Assembly (NCBI GenBank): GCA_038247175.1
Contig: JBBRVD010000146.1
Location: forward strand, 1 to 9,701
Direction of reading: 5' to 3'
Source: CAISIP01 sp038247175
GTDB taxonomy: Bacteria; Pseudomonadota; Gammaproteobacteria; Burkholderiales; Burkholderiaceae_C
DNA length: 9,701 bases
Shown: piece after piece, positions 1 through 7,285 of the stretch
Layout: the number at the start of each line of letters is the position of its first letter
How positions within the stretch are numbered: position 1 is the stretch's first letter
Program-made: the position numbers and the translations under genes
Notes under the pieces: generated by a model
What the model was told of the DNA's origin: nothing
What the model saw: only the letters and a program-made list of their open reading frames with translations
The model's database searches: none

Positions 1-15
1 CCCGTGGTATCTGCC

Positions 16-258
16 TCAGGAGGAGTTGCCGCTCAGCTGCGCGTCCAGTTCCTTGCAGGAAGGCGCACACACCGTCTGCGACTTGCCCGCCACCTTGCGC
101 GTGCCCATCAGCGAACGCGGACGGTGCTTGCCGCACATGAAGCAGGACATGGTGGCGCCACCAAACGACGCGGCCGCCGCAAAGGGCGAGCCCGATGCCT
201 TGGACTTGTAACGCAGGCCATTGGCCTTGACGGCGGTCTTCGCCTCAGCTTTGGCCAT
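16..258 (-). CDS. Small Cys4 (probable zinc-binding) protein of unknown function
   Basis: An 80-residue protein that I do not recognise by name. The first 36 residues are rich in Lys and Ala (MAKAEAKTAVKANG...) and look flexible and basic. The second half carries four cysteines in the order C39-x2-C42 ... C64-x3-C68, with basic residues between (GKHRPRS, TRKVAGK). This is the layout of a small zinc finger or zinc ribbon. The start at 258 is supported by an AAGGGG Shine-Dalgarno-like site six bases upstream. An internal Met37 directly before the first CxxC would give a 44-residue zinc module and is the alternative start. There is no signal peptide or membrane segment, so it is probably cytoplasmic. 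A nucleic-acid or ribosome-associated role would fit the charge and the cysteines, but that is inference. The gene stands alone on this side, and its left neighbour is outside the window. Confidence 0.72.
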   Translation of the reverse strand: MAKAEAKTAVKANGLRYKSKASGSPFAAAASFGGATMSCFMCGKHRPRSLMGTRKVAGKSQTVCAPSCKELDAQLSGNSS

Positions 259-598
259 GGTGCGCCCCTTGTGATGTGGTGATGGATGAAATGATCATGG
301 ATGCGACACGTGGTGCTCAGGCAGTCAACAGGAATTCGGGCCAGCCATCGCGACTTGGGCCAGGCGAATCGCAATCCAATTCACCGGCTGGTGCCGTCTT
401 TTTCTTGACTACGACAGAAGACAAGCCAAGCGGCCCAACAGGGCCCAAGCCCTGCACGGAACACGGCTCACCGGCCAAAAATCGGCCAGACGTATCTCTC
501 CTGACGAGATTCTATTTTATCGGCTTACGCATAGTCCGATCCGCGGGCAGTCACAAGCCCCTGCCAAAAGACCCCGATCGCGACCCGCCGCGGCCTGT
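259..598. other. 340-base gene-free stretch with short inverted repeats
   Basis: No convincing coding frame is seen here; the reading frames that cross it are overlaps with metC. It holds a weak minus-strand -35-like TTGACT (323-328) with only a poor TCGCAT 16 bases downstream (301-306), GGCCC-AACA-GGGCC (432-445), and an AT-rich patch around 511-520. That patch is flanked by ATCTC/GAGAT (494-498 with 506-510) and ATCGG/CCGAT (519-523 with 536-540). On the minus strand the patch contains TAAAAT, a possible -10. No clear intrinsic terminator for the metC transcript was found. Confidence 0.5.
265..270 (-). promoter_or_regulatory. Ribosome binding site of the small Cys4 protein
   Basis: On the minus strand the sequence reads AAGGGG, then six bases (GCGCAC), then ATG. 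This spacing supports the start at 258 over the internal Met37. Confidence 0.55.
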
Positions 599-1762
599 TC
601 AGGCGCGCGCGACCGGCTGCGCCTGGCGCAATGCCTGCTCGAGATCGTCGATCAAATCCTGTACATGCTCGATACCGACCGACAGGCGCAGCAGATCGGG
701 CGGCACCGGTGAGCCCGCGCCTTCGACGCTGGCGCGGTGCTCGATCAGGCTTTCGGTGCCACCGAGGGAAGTCGCACGTTTCCACAGCGCGACCCTGGCA
801 GCTGTCGCCACGGCCGCAGCCTCGCCGCCCTGGACCCGGATCGACAACATGCCACCAAATCCGCCCATCATCTGACGCGCCGCCACGCCGTGTCCCTGGG
901 CGCCGGGCAAGCCGGGGTACAGGACCTCGCGCACCAGCGCATGGCCGTGGAAATGTTGCGCGATCTGCATGGCCGACGCGCTGGCCGCGCGCACCCGCAG
1001 GTACAAGGTGCGCATGCCGCGCAGCAGCATCCAGGCCTCGAACGAACCCAGCGTGCCGCCGACCTGGGCGCGCACGGTCCGTATGCGTTGCCACATGGCG
1101 TTGTCTTCGCGTGTCACCAGCACACCGGCGATCAGGTCGGAGTGGCCGTTGAGATATTTCGTGGCCGCATGCATGACGATGTCGGCGCCCAGGTCCAGCG
1201 GGCGCGTCAGCACCGGGCTGGCTACGGTGGAGTCGACGGCCAGCACCGCGCCGGCGGCGTGGGCGATTGCCGCGGTGGCCCGGATGTCGGTGATCGTCCA
1301 CAGCGGATTGGCTGGTGTCTCGATCCACACCAACCGGGTCTTGCCAGGGACGATGGCCGCCTGCACCGCAGCCGGATCGGTCATGTCGACCAGCTCGACC
1401 TGCAGGCCCCAGTGGGTCGCGAAGTTCAGCAACCAGTTGCGCAGCGACCAGTACATGACCTTGGGCGCCAGTACCTGGTCGCCCGGTGCCAGCGCCTGGA
1501 AAACCGCCGTCGCCGCCGCCATGCCGGAGGCGAACAGCAAGCTGGCGGCGCCATGCTCGAGCTCGGTGATGACCGCCTCGGCCTGGTCGAATGACGGGTT
1601 GTCGGCGCGTGCATAGATCCGCCCGGAACGGTACTGGTTGTCCTCGTCGCGCAGATACGTCGACGAGACATGGATCGGCGGCGTGATGGCGCGGGTCTTT
1701 TCGTCGATCCAGCCCAGGCCCTGGGCGGCAATGGTTTCGGGTTTGGCGTTCGTGTGGTCCAT
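599..1762 (-). CDS. metC: Trans-sulfuration PLP enzyme (cystathionine beta-lyase / gamma-synthase family)
   Basis: A 387-residue member of the Cys/Met-metabolism PLP enzyme family, normal in length (about 380-400). Family landmarks in order: TPPIHVSSTY (28-36), YARADNPS (50-57), the PLP-phosphate loop FASGMAA (77-83), AVDST (175-179, where most relatives have DNT), the Schiff-base lysine K202 in HAATKYLNGHSD, SLGGTESL (332-339), and the carboxylate-binding arginine in LLRLSVGIE (R359). These enzymes cleave or form cystathionine or sulfhydrylate homoserine esters in methionine/cysteine synthesis, in the cytoplasm. The substrate-side loop after Y104 reads MYWSLRNW and not the GGTYRL common in gamma-synthases. 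The exact reaction, and therefore the symbol, is uncertain. The start at 1762 is preferred because an in-frame extension upstream lacks family similarity and would overlap the radical-SAM gene. No good Shine-Dalgarno is visible. It lies 28 bases downstream of that gene and is probably co-transcribed. Confidence 0.88.
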   Translation of the reverse strand: MDHTNAKPETIAAQGLGWIDEKTRAITPPIHVSSTYLRDEDNQYRSGRIYARADNPSFDQAEAVITELEHGAASLLFASGMAAATAVFQALAPGDQVLAPKVMYWSLRNWLLNFATHWGLQVELVDMTDPAAVQAAIVPGKTRLVWIETPANPLWTITDIRATAAIAHAAGAVLAVDSTVASPVLTRPLDLGADIVMHAATKYLNGHSDLIAGVLVTREDNAMWQRIRTVRAQVGGTLGSFEAWMLLRGMRTLYLRVRAASASAMQIAQHFHGHALVREVLYPGLPGAQGHGVAARQMMGGFGGMLSIRVQGGEAAAVATAARVALWKRATSLGGTESLIEHRASVEGAGSPVPPDLLRLSVGIEHVQDLIDDLEQALRQAQPVARA

Positions 1763-1790
1763 GGTGCGTGCCGGAAAAAAGGATGCCGGG

Positions 1791-3500
1791 TTATACCCTG
1801 TCGGCTGATTGAGGTTCCAGATCGGCCGGCACCGGGGCGACAGCAGCGCGACCCTCGCGGTGCTGTGCCTGCCGCGCCTGTAGCGCGCCGGCCCGGCGCG
1901 GGTTCGGATTGCGGCCGCGTGGCAGCAGGTCGCGCAGGGCCGCGGGACGGGCCCGCGCGCCGCTGTGCAGGTAGTCCGCCAGCAAACTGCGGCGGCAGGT
2001 TTCGGCATCCATGCCGCGCTCGCCATGCAGGTACTCCAGCAACCGGTCGACCAGCATTTCGGGCGTCAGGCCGTGGGTCATGGCGGTGCGGGCCCACAAC
2101 CAGTCACTGAAATCGAGCAAGCTGGCAAAGGGCGAGTGCCGGTCGGCGGCCGTAGACGCATTCTGGCCTTGGCCGGTCCGGCCGTCGGACGTAGGCAGGT
2201 CCAGCAACAACCGCAGACTGCGTTGAAAACGCCCGGAGTTGGCCAGCAGGTCCCAATACCGCGCCAGACGGACAAACCGCTGCAGGTCGGCTGCTGTCAC
2301 GCTGGCGGTCTGACGTACCGTGTAGGGCGGCATCGGGTCGTAGACCATGCCATGCTCCGGACCGAGCCGGGTGATCGGCGTGCCACGCAGACGCTTGAGC
2401 ACACCGAGCTGTATTTCATGCGGACCCAGCGCCAGCAGCCGGTCGAAGCCGGCACCGAAACTGGCCATGTCCTCGCCCGGCAGGCCGAAGATCAGATCCG
2501 CGTGCAGGTGCGCGTGGGACACGGTGACCAGCCAGCGCAGGTTGTCCGCGGTGCGCGTGTTGTCCTGGCGCCGGGCAATCAACTGCTGCACCGGCACGCT
2601 GAAACTCTGCACGCCGACCTCGAACTGCAACACGCCTGGTGGGAACCGCGCGATCATGGCCTTGAGCGGCGTTGGCAGATGGTCTGGTATGACCTCGAAA
2701 TGGACAGACAGTGGCGGCTCGCCTTCGCCCGGCAGCCGGTCCAGAAAAAACTGCAGGATGCGCAGTGCGGCGGCAATCTTCAGGTTGAAGGTGCGATCGA
2801 CGAACTTGAAGTTGCGCGCGCCGCGCCGGACCAAGTGGTCGAGTGCACCCAGGAACCGGTCCGCATCAAAGGCCCAGGCGGTCATGTCCAGCGCGCTCAA
2901 GCAAAACGCACACTGGAACGGGCAGCCGCGCGACGCCTCCACGTAGAGCAACCGGTGCGCCAGGTCGTCGGCCGTGTATTCGGCGTAGGGCAGCGCGATC
3001 GCATCGAGCGGCGGCTGCTCACCAGCGAGCACTTTCATCAGAGGCCGCGGGCCATGCAGCAGGGCCCGGCACAATTTTGGAAAACTGATATCGCCCCAGC
3101 CGGTGATGACATGGTCCGCCAGCGCCACGATCTCCTGCTGCTCGGTTTCATGGCTGACCTCCGGCCCGCCGAGCACGATCTTCAGCGCCGGACGCAGCTC
3201 GCGCAACACCTGCACCAGCGCGCAGGTCTGGGTCACGTTCCAGATGTAGACCCCGAATCCGATGACCTGCGCCTGCTGCGGGCAGGGCCCCAGCGTCTGC
3301 AGCAGTTCCTGCGCCAGCTCGACCGGATCCCGTGCGATCGTGAACTCGCGCAGCACGGTGGCATCCCGCAAATCGCCCATGTTGGCCAGCAGGTAACGCA
3401 GGCCGAGCGAGGCGTGGATGTACTTCGCATTGAGCGTGCACAGGATCACTGCCGGCGCGGTGGGCGATGGACAAAACATGTCGCTATTATTGGCCGCCAT
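1791..3500 (-). CDS. B12-binding-type radical-SAM protein with DUF4080-like C-terminus
   Basis: A 569-residue radical-SAM enzyme with an N-terminal cobalamin-binding-type Rossmann domain (about 15-150; LNAKYIHASLGLRYL at 23-37, GGPEVS at 111-116). The radical-SAM domain follows (about 183-400). Its 4Fe-4S cluster ligands are C193, C197 and C200 in RGCPFQCAFC, with FKFVDRTFN (231-239) and LIFGLPGE (336-343) as further family motifs. The C-terminal part (about 400-530) fits the DUF4080 helper domain. It ends in an Arg/Ala/Gln-rich tail of about 35 residues that looks disordered. The usual DxHxxG cobalamin lower-ligand motif is not seen. This is common in this subgroup, so cobalamin, if bound, would be without a protein histidine. 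The substrate is unknown. The start may be Met1 (3500), overlapping the alaX start, or Met8 (3479), which lies closer to the first beta-strand. It heads a unit with the trans-sulfuration enzyme. Confidence 0.87.
   Translation of the reverse strand: MAANNSDMFCPSPTAPAVILCTLNAKYIHASLGLRYLLANMGDLRDATVLREFTIARDPVELAQELLQTLGPCPQQAQVIGFGVYIWNVTQTCALVQVLRELRPALKIVLGGPEVSHETEQQEIVALADHVITGWGDISFPKLCRALLHGPRPLMKVLAGEQPPLDAIALPYAEYTADDLAHRLLYVEASRGCPFQCAFCLSALDMTAWAFDADRFLGALDHLVRRGARNFKFVDRTFNLKIAAALRILQFFLDRLPGEGEPPLSVHFEVIPDHLPTPLKAMIARFPPGVLQFEVGVQSFSVPVQQLIARRQDNTRTADNLRWLVTVSHAHLHADLIFGLPGEDMASFGAGFDRLLALGPHEIQLGVLKRLRGTPITRLGPEHGMVYDPMPPYTVRQTASVTAADLQRFVRLARYWDLLANSGRFQRSLRLLLDLPTSDGRTGQGQNASTAADRHSPFASLLDFSDWLWARTAMTHGLTPEMLVDRLLEYLHGERGMDAETCRRSLLADYLHSGARARPAALRDLLPRGRNPNPRRAGALQARQAQHREGRAAVAPVPADLEPQSADRV
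3485..3491. promoter_or_regulatory. Possible shared -10 element for divergent alaX and radical-SAM genes
   Basis: TATTAT (3485-3490, plus) and AATAAT (3491-3486, minus) each match the TATAAT consensus at five of six positions. Transcription would begin about seven bases further on, which is at or next to alaX ATG 3499 and radical-SAM ATG 3479. Both messages would then be leaderless or nearly so. Neither side has a good -35, so this is only a candidate. Confidence 0.3.
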
Positions 3501-4257
3501 GACTCAGGAACTTTTTCGCGCCGATTCTTACCTGACCGAATGCAGCGCGACGGTCACCGCCATCGGGCCGCAGGGTATCGTGCTGGACCGCACGCTGTTC
3601 TATCCGATGAGTGGCGGCCAGGCCGGCGACGCGGGCACGCTGATCATCACGCGGGGATCTGGGGCCGGTCGCGACATCGCCGTATCCGACACCCGCAAGG
3701 GCAAGGACGCCGAGGGCCGATACACCAGCGACATCTGCCATCTGCCGGCCACGCCGCTCGACGCTGCCGGCGCGCCACCGCTGGTGGTTGGCGACACCGT
3801 GAGCGCGCGTATCGACTGGCAACGCCGGCACCGGCTGATGCGCTTTCACACCACCACCCACCTGCTGTGCCACCTGGTGCCGCAGCTCGTCAATGGCTGC
3901 TCGATCACGTCCGACTATGCGCGGCTGGACTTCAACATGACCGATCCGCTGGACAAGGATCTGCTGACCGCCGGCATTGCGGCACTGGTTGCGGCTGGCC
4001 ACCCGGTGACAATCGGCGCCATCAGCGACGCCGAACTCGACGCGAATCCGGCCTTGGTCAAGAGCATGAGCGTACAGCCGCCACGCGGCAGCGGAAGCAT
4101 CCGCACCGTGCGTATCGGGTTCGCTGACCCGATCGACCTGCAACCTTGCGGCGGCACCCACGTGGCCAATACTGCCGAGATCGGTGCCGTGCTGGTGACC
4201 AGGATCGAGAAAAAAAGCGCGACCACACGGCGTGTGGTGCTGGGTTTCGCGGGCTGA
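3499..4257 (+). CDS. alaX: Alanyl-tRNA editing hydrolase, AlaX type
   Basis: A 252-residue free-standing relative of the alanyl-tRNA synthetase editing domain. AlaX proteins act in trans in the cytoplasm and hydrolyse Ser (or Gly) wrongly attached to tRNA-Ala. The N-terminal part has the beta-barrel signature FYPMSGGQAGDAG (34-46) also found next to the editing site of AlaRS. The zinc and catalytic motif is H117-x3-H121 in RFHTTTHLL, and the second half is C217-GGT-H221 in QPCGGTHVANTAEIG, so all four metal ligands are present. The length fits AlaX-M. The start MTQELF at 3499 is preferred because relatives begin close to this motif; an in-frame ATG at 3478 would add seven residues (MSLLLAA). 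No Shine-Dalgarno is visible. It is divergent from the radical-SAM gene and 128 bases upstream of the dsbD-like gene on the same strand. Confidence 0.92.
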   Translation: MTQELFRADSYLTECSATVTAIGPQGIVLDRTLFYPMSGGQAGDAGTLIITRGSGAGRDIAVSDTRKGKDAEGRYTSDICHLPATPLDAAGAPPLVVGDTVSARIDWQRRHRLMRFHTTTHLLCHLVPQLVNGCSITSDYARLDFNMTDPLDKDLLTAGIAALVAAGHPVTIGAISDAELDANPALVKSMSVQPPRGSGSIRTVRIGFADPIDLQPCGGTHVANTAEIGAVLVTRIEKKSATTRRVVLGFAG

Positions 4258-4385
4258 ACGGCGGCCAGGCGCCTACGGCAGAGTCCACCAACCAACTCGA
4301 CCACAACAACCGGTTCCTCGCCCGGGACGGCAACATGCTGCTCGTCACCGGAACTTTGTCCACCAGCGTGTCTCACACCGTGTCC

Positions 4386-6557
4386 ATGATCCTTCCACCG
4401 TTCTTATCCCGCCTGCTGGCCCTGCTGACCCTGGCAAGTGCCTCCCTGGCCCCCGTGCCTGCCACAGCGCAACTCGGCGGCACGGGCGCTGGTGCTGTCG
4501 TCACCACCCCACAGGTGCGGGCCGAACTCGTCGCCCAGGCACCCGACGGCGTCGGGCCGGGCAAGACGGTCTGGGTCGGCCTGCAACTGACACACAAGCC
4601 CGAATGGCACACCTACTGGAAAAACGCCGGTGATTCCGGACTGCCAACGCAGCTGCAATGGACCCTGCCCGAGGGCGTGACGGCCGGCGACATCGAGTGG
4701 CCGCTACCCAAGAAGATACCGATCGGCACGCTGGCCAACTACGGTTACGAAGGCACGGTGTTGTTGCCGGTTCCGCTGACCATCGGTCCGCAGTTCCAGG
4801 CGCCGTTGCTATCCGACAACCTGACCATCAAACTGTCGGCCGCATGGCTGGTCTGCAAGACCGAATGCATTCCGGAAGAAGGCCAGTTCACGCTGCAGGT
4901 TCCGCTCAAGAGTTCCACCGCCGGCCATGGCGCCGCGTTCGACGCGGCCTGGCGCAGCGCCCCGACCGCGTTGCCGCAGGCACCGGACAACCGGTTGGCC
5001 ATCGACGGCCAGACGATCCGGCTCACGGTGCACGGCCTGCCGACCGGTTGGCAGGGTCGCACGCTGGCGTTCTTCCCGGAGATACCCGAGGTCATCGCGA
5101 CCGCTGCCGAATGGGGCCAATCCTGGAACGGTTCTATCTGGACCGCGCAGGTACCGCTATCGCCGCAGCGCAGCAACAGTCCGGCGATGATGCCGGTGGT
5201 GCTGGCGCTCGATGGCCAGGGCCGGCGCGTGGAGATGCCGGTCATCGGCACATGGCCTGCAGCGGGCGGCCCAGCGCCCGAGTCCACCGCCTTGCGGGCT
5301 GCGTTGGACGCCAAGGCCGGCGGCGGATCGGCGTTGTTCGGCGGATCGTCCGGCGCGACCATCGGTTTCTGGGCCGCACTCGCCGGCGCGCTGATCGGCG
5401 GCCTGATCCTGAACCTGATGCCCTGCGTATTCCCGATTCTGGCGATCAAGGTGCTGGGTTTCGCGCGCCACGCCGACGATCGCAGGGCGCATCGCATCAA
5501 CGGCATCGCCTACACCGCCGGCGTGCTGGTCAGTTTCGTCGCGCTGGGCATGCTGTTGCTGGCATTGCGCAGTGCCGGCGAGAGCCTGGGCTGGGGCTTC
5601 CAGTTGCAGAACCCGGCTGTCGTCGCCGGCCTGGCGCTGTTGTTCACGCTGATCGGGCTGAATCTGGCTGGTGTGTTCCAGTTTGCGCAGATCGTGCCGT
5701 CCAGCCTGGCCGGTTTCCAGCCGCGCCATCCGGTGGCCGACGCGTTCCTCACTGGCGTGCTGGCGGTGGCGATTGCGTCACCCTGCACCGCGCCGTTCAT
5801 GGGCGCCTCGCTGGGGCTGGCGGTCGCTTTGCCACCGCTGCAGGCGCTCGCCATATTCGCCACGCTGGGCCTGGGCCTGGCCCTGCCGTATCTGGTCGCG
5901 AGCATGGTGCCGGCGGTCGCACGCGCCTTGCCCCGACCCGGCGCCTGGATGGACAGCCTGAAGAAGTTCATGGCGTTTCCCATGTTCGCCACGGTCGCCT
6001 GGCTGGTCTGGGTTCTGGGACAACAAAGTGGCATTGACGGCGCCGGTGCCTTGCTGGCACTGCTGGTCGCCGTGGCCTTCGTGGCATGGACGCTCACGCT
6101 GGCAGGCCGCGGCCGGGTCTTGGCCGGGAGCGTCGCGCTCGCGGTCCTGCTGGGCCTGGCCTGGGGAGTCGGGCCTTATGTGACCGAGCCGGCTGCCGTC
6201 GCACGCCAGGGCGATGACGGGCCCTGGCAGGCCTGGGCGCCGGGACGGGTCGACCAGATCGTGGCCTCGGGCCGCCCGGTGTTCGTCGATTTCACCGCCG
6301 CCTGGTGCGTCACCTGCCAATACAACAAAAAGACCACGCTCAGCGACCCGGCGGTGCTGGCCGATATCGCAGCCAAGCAGGTGGTGCTGCTGCGCGCCGA
6401 CTGGACCCGGCGCGATCCGGCCATCACGGCGGCGCTGCAGCAACTTGGCCGTAACGGCGTGCCGGTCTATGTGTTGTACCAGGCTGGCCGCGCGCCGGTG
6501 CTGATGTCGGAGATCCTGAGCGTGTCGGACATGCGCGCCGCTCTGTCGCGTTTGTGA
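4386..6557 (+). CDS. DsbD/ScsB-type transmembrane thiol-disulfide reductase
   Basis: A 723-residue inner-membrane protein that carries electrons from cytoplasmic thioredoxin to the periplasm. Domains in order: signal peptide (1-29, cleavage probably after ATA, before Q29); a periplasmic domain of about 290 residues with C157-x3-C161; a DsbD-like membrane domain (about 325-600) of roughly eight or nine hydrophobic segments, holding C347 (NLMPCVFP) and C467 (IASPCTAPF); and a C-terminal periplasmic thioredoxin domain with C641-V-T-C644 and cis-Pro P693 (GVPVY). The three cysteine pairs form the usual relay. The large N-terminal domain with a CxxxC pair is more like ScsB than E. coli DsbD. The start at 4386 gives the best signal peptide (MILPPFLSRLLALLTLASAS). 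An in-frame ATG at 4335 would add 17 residues. Neither has a strong Shine-Dalgarno. The redoxin gene 54 bases downstream is the likely partner. Confidence 0.93.
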   Translation: MILPPFLSRLLALLTLASASLAPVPATAQLGGTGAGAVVTTPQVRAELVAQAPDGVGPGKTVWVGLQLTHKPEWHTYWKNAGDSGLPTQLQWTLPEGVTAGDIEWPLPKKIPIGTLANYGYEGTVLLPVPLTIGPQFQAPLLSDNLTIKLSAAWLVCKTECIPEEGQFTLQVPLKSSTAGHGAAFDAAWRSAPTALPQAPDNRLAIDGQTIRLTVHGLPTGWQGRTLAFFPEIPEVIATAAEWGQSWNGSIWTAQVPLSPQRSNSPAMMPVVLALDGQGRRVEMPVIGTWPAAGGPAPESTALRAALDAKAGGGSALFGGSSGATIGFWAALAGALIGGLILNLMPCVFPILAIKVLGFARHADDRRAHRINGIAYTAGVLVSFVALGMLLLALRSAGESLGWGFQLQNPAVVAGLALLFTLIGLNLAGVFQFAQIVPSSLAGFQPRHPVADAFLTGVLAVAIASPCTAPFMGASLGLAVALPPLQALAIFATLGLGLALPYLVASMVPAVARALPRPGAWMDSLKKFMAFPMFATVAWLVWVLGQQSGIDGAGALLALLVAVAFVAWTLTLAGRGRVLAGSVALAVLLGLAWGVGPYVTEPAAVARQGDDGPWQAWAPGRVDQIVASGRPVFVDFTAAWCVTCQYNKKTTLSDPAVLADIAAKQVVLLRADWTRRDPAITAALQQLGRNGVPVYVLYQAGRAPVLMSEILSVSDMRAALSRL

Positions 6558-6599
6558 TGTGCCGATTGCCTTCTTGTCCTTGTTGAAACCTTTTTTTAC

Positions 6600-6605
6600 A
6601 GGAGA
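6600..6605 (+). promoter_or_regulatory. Ribosome binding site of the redoxin gene
   Basis: AGGAGA lies six bases before ATG 6612 and is one of the few strong Shine-Dalgarno sites in the window. It rules out the TTG at 6606, which would directly abut it. A run of seven T (6591-6597) just precedes it, with no stem upstream, so it is not a terminator. Confidence 0.8.
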
Positions 6606-6611
6606 TTGCCC

Positions 6612-7226
6612 ATGTTGCGCCGCACCCTGATCAGTTCTGCCGCCCTGGCCGGCCTCGGCTGGACCGGTACCAGTTTCGCTGCCCCGTCGGTGGGCCAGAA
6701 GGCACCCGAGTTCAGCCTGCCAGACACTACCGGCAAACCGGTCAGCCTGTCCGCATTCCGGGGCAAGCATGTGGTGCTGGAATGGGTCAATCCCGGTTGC
6801 CCCTATGTGCGCAAGCACTATGGCAGCGCCAACATGCAGGGCACCCAGAAAGAAGCCGCAGCCGCTGGCGCCGTCTGGCTGGCGATCAACTCGACCGAAG
6901 AGGCCAGCGCCGACTACCTGGTGCCCGAACAGCTGGCGCGCTGGATGCAGACCCAGCAGGCCGCGGCCACCCATACGCTGATGGATGTGGAGGGTACGGC
7001 CGGCAAGGCCTACGGCGCGCGTACCACGCCGCACATGTACATCATCAATCCCCAGGGCCTGCTGGTCTATGCCGGTGGCATCGACAGCATCCCGTCTTCG
7101 CGCGTCGACGACATCAAGACAGCGGTCAACTATGTCAAGCAAGGCATTCGACAGGCCACGGCCGGGCAAGCGATCAGCGCCGCAACAACGCGGCCCTACG
7201 GATGCTCGATCAAATACAAGACCTGA
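6612..7226 (+). CDS. Exported peroxiredoxin-like redoxin (PRXL type)
   Basis: A 204-residue thioredoxin-fold protein of the AhpC/TSA-redoxin group. Residues 1-24 (MLRRTLISSAALAGL..., ending SFAA) form a signal peptide; the Arg pair could suggest Tat export but lacks the full motif. The fold follows: GQKAPEFSLPDTTGKPVSL (28-46), VVLEWVNPGC (54-63) with the probable active cysteine C63, and cis-Pro P140 in TTPHMYIINPQGLLVYAG. There is no CxxC; C63 is followed by PYVRKHY. The only other cysteine of the mature part is C198 near the C-terminus (TRPYGCSIKY), which could act as a resolving cysteine. The pattern resembles PRXL, the periplasmic peroxidase reduced by ScsB in Caulobacter. The gene lies 54 bases after the ScsB/DsbD-like gene, so co-expression and reduction by it are likely. 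Peroxidase activity is inferred. A non-peroxidase thiol carrier is the alternative. Confidence 0.9.
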   Translation: MLRRTLISSAALAGLGWTGTSFAAPSVGQKAPEFSLPDTTGKPVSLSAFRGKHVVLEWVNPGCPYVRKHYGSANMQGTQKEAAAAGAVWLAINSTEEASADYLVPEQLARWMQTQQAAATHTLMDVEGTAGKAYGARTTPHMYIINPQGLLVYAGGIDSIPSSRVDDIKTAVNYVKQGIRQATAGQAISAATTRPYGCSIKYKT

Positions 7227-7285
7227 GCAGCAGGGTAGACCCGCACTGCTGGCGGCATCCCAGCCGGAGCCACCGAGCATCGTCT

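Noticed and set aside
385..406. Terminator-like CGGC-TGGT-GCCG followed by TCTTTTTCTT on the plus strand
   Set aside because: The stem is only four base pairs and no plus-strand gene ends upstream of it.
276..875. 199-codon plus-strand frame across the 259-598 gap into metC
   Set aside because: Low-complexity Pro/Ser/Arg content, no ribosome binding site, and its 3' part is antisense to the conserved end of metC.
3468..3490. TGGACA (3468-3473), a five-of-six -35 match before the TATTAT of alaX
   Set aside because: Only 11 bases separate it from the -10 candidate, too short for a normal promoter.
1965..4127. Long open frame of 720 codons on the plus strand, antisense to the radical-SAM gene
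   Set aside because: It shows no domain or motif, is rich in Gln, Arg and His, and runs opposite a gene with clear radical-SAM motifs. Long antisense frames are expected in GC-rich coding DNA.
6591..6597. Run of seven T between the dsbD-like and redoxin genes as a possible terminator
   Set aside because: No GC-rich stem precedes it, and it sits directly before the redoxin ribosome binding site.
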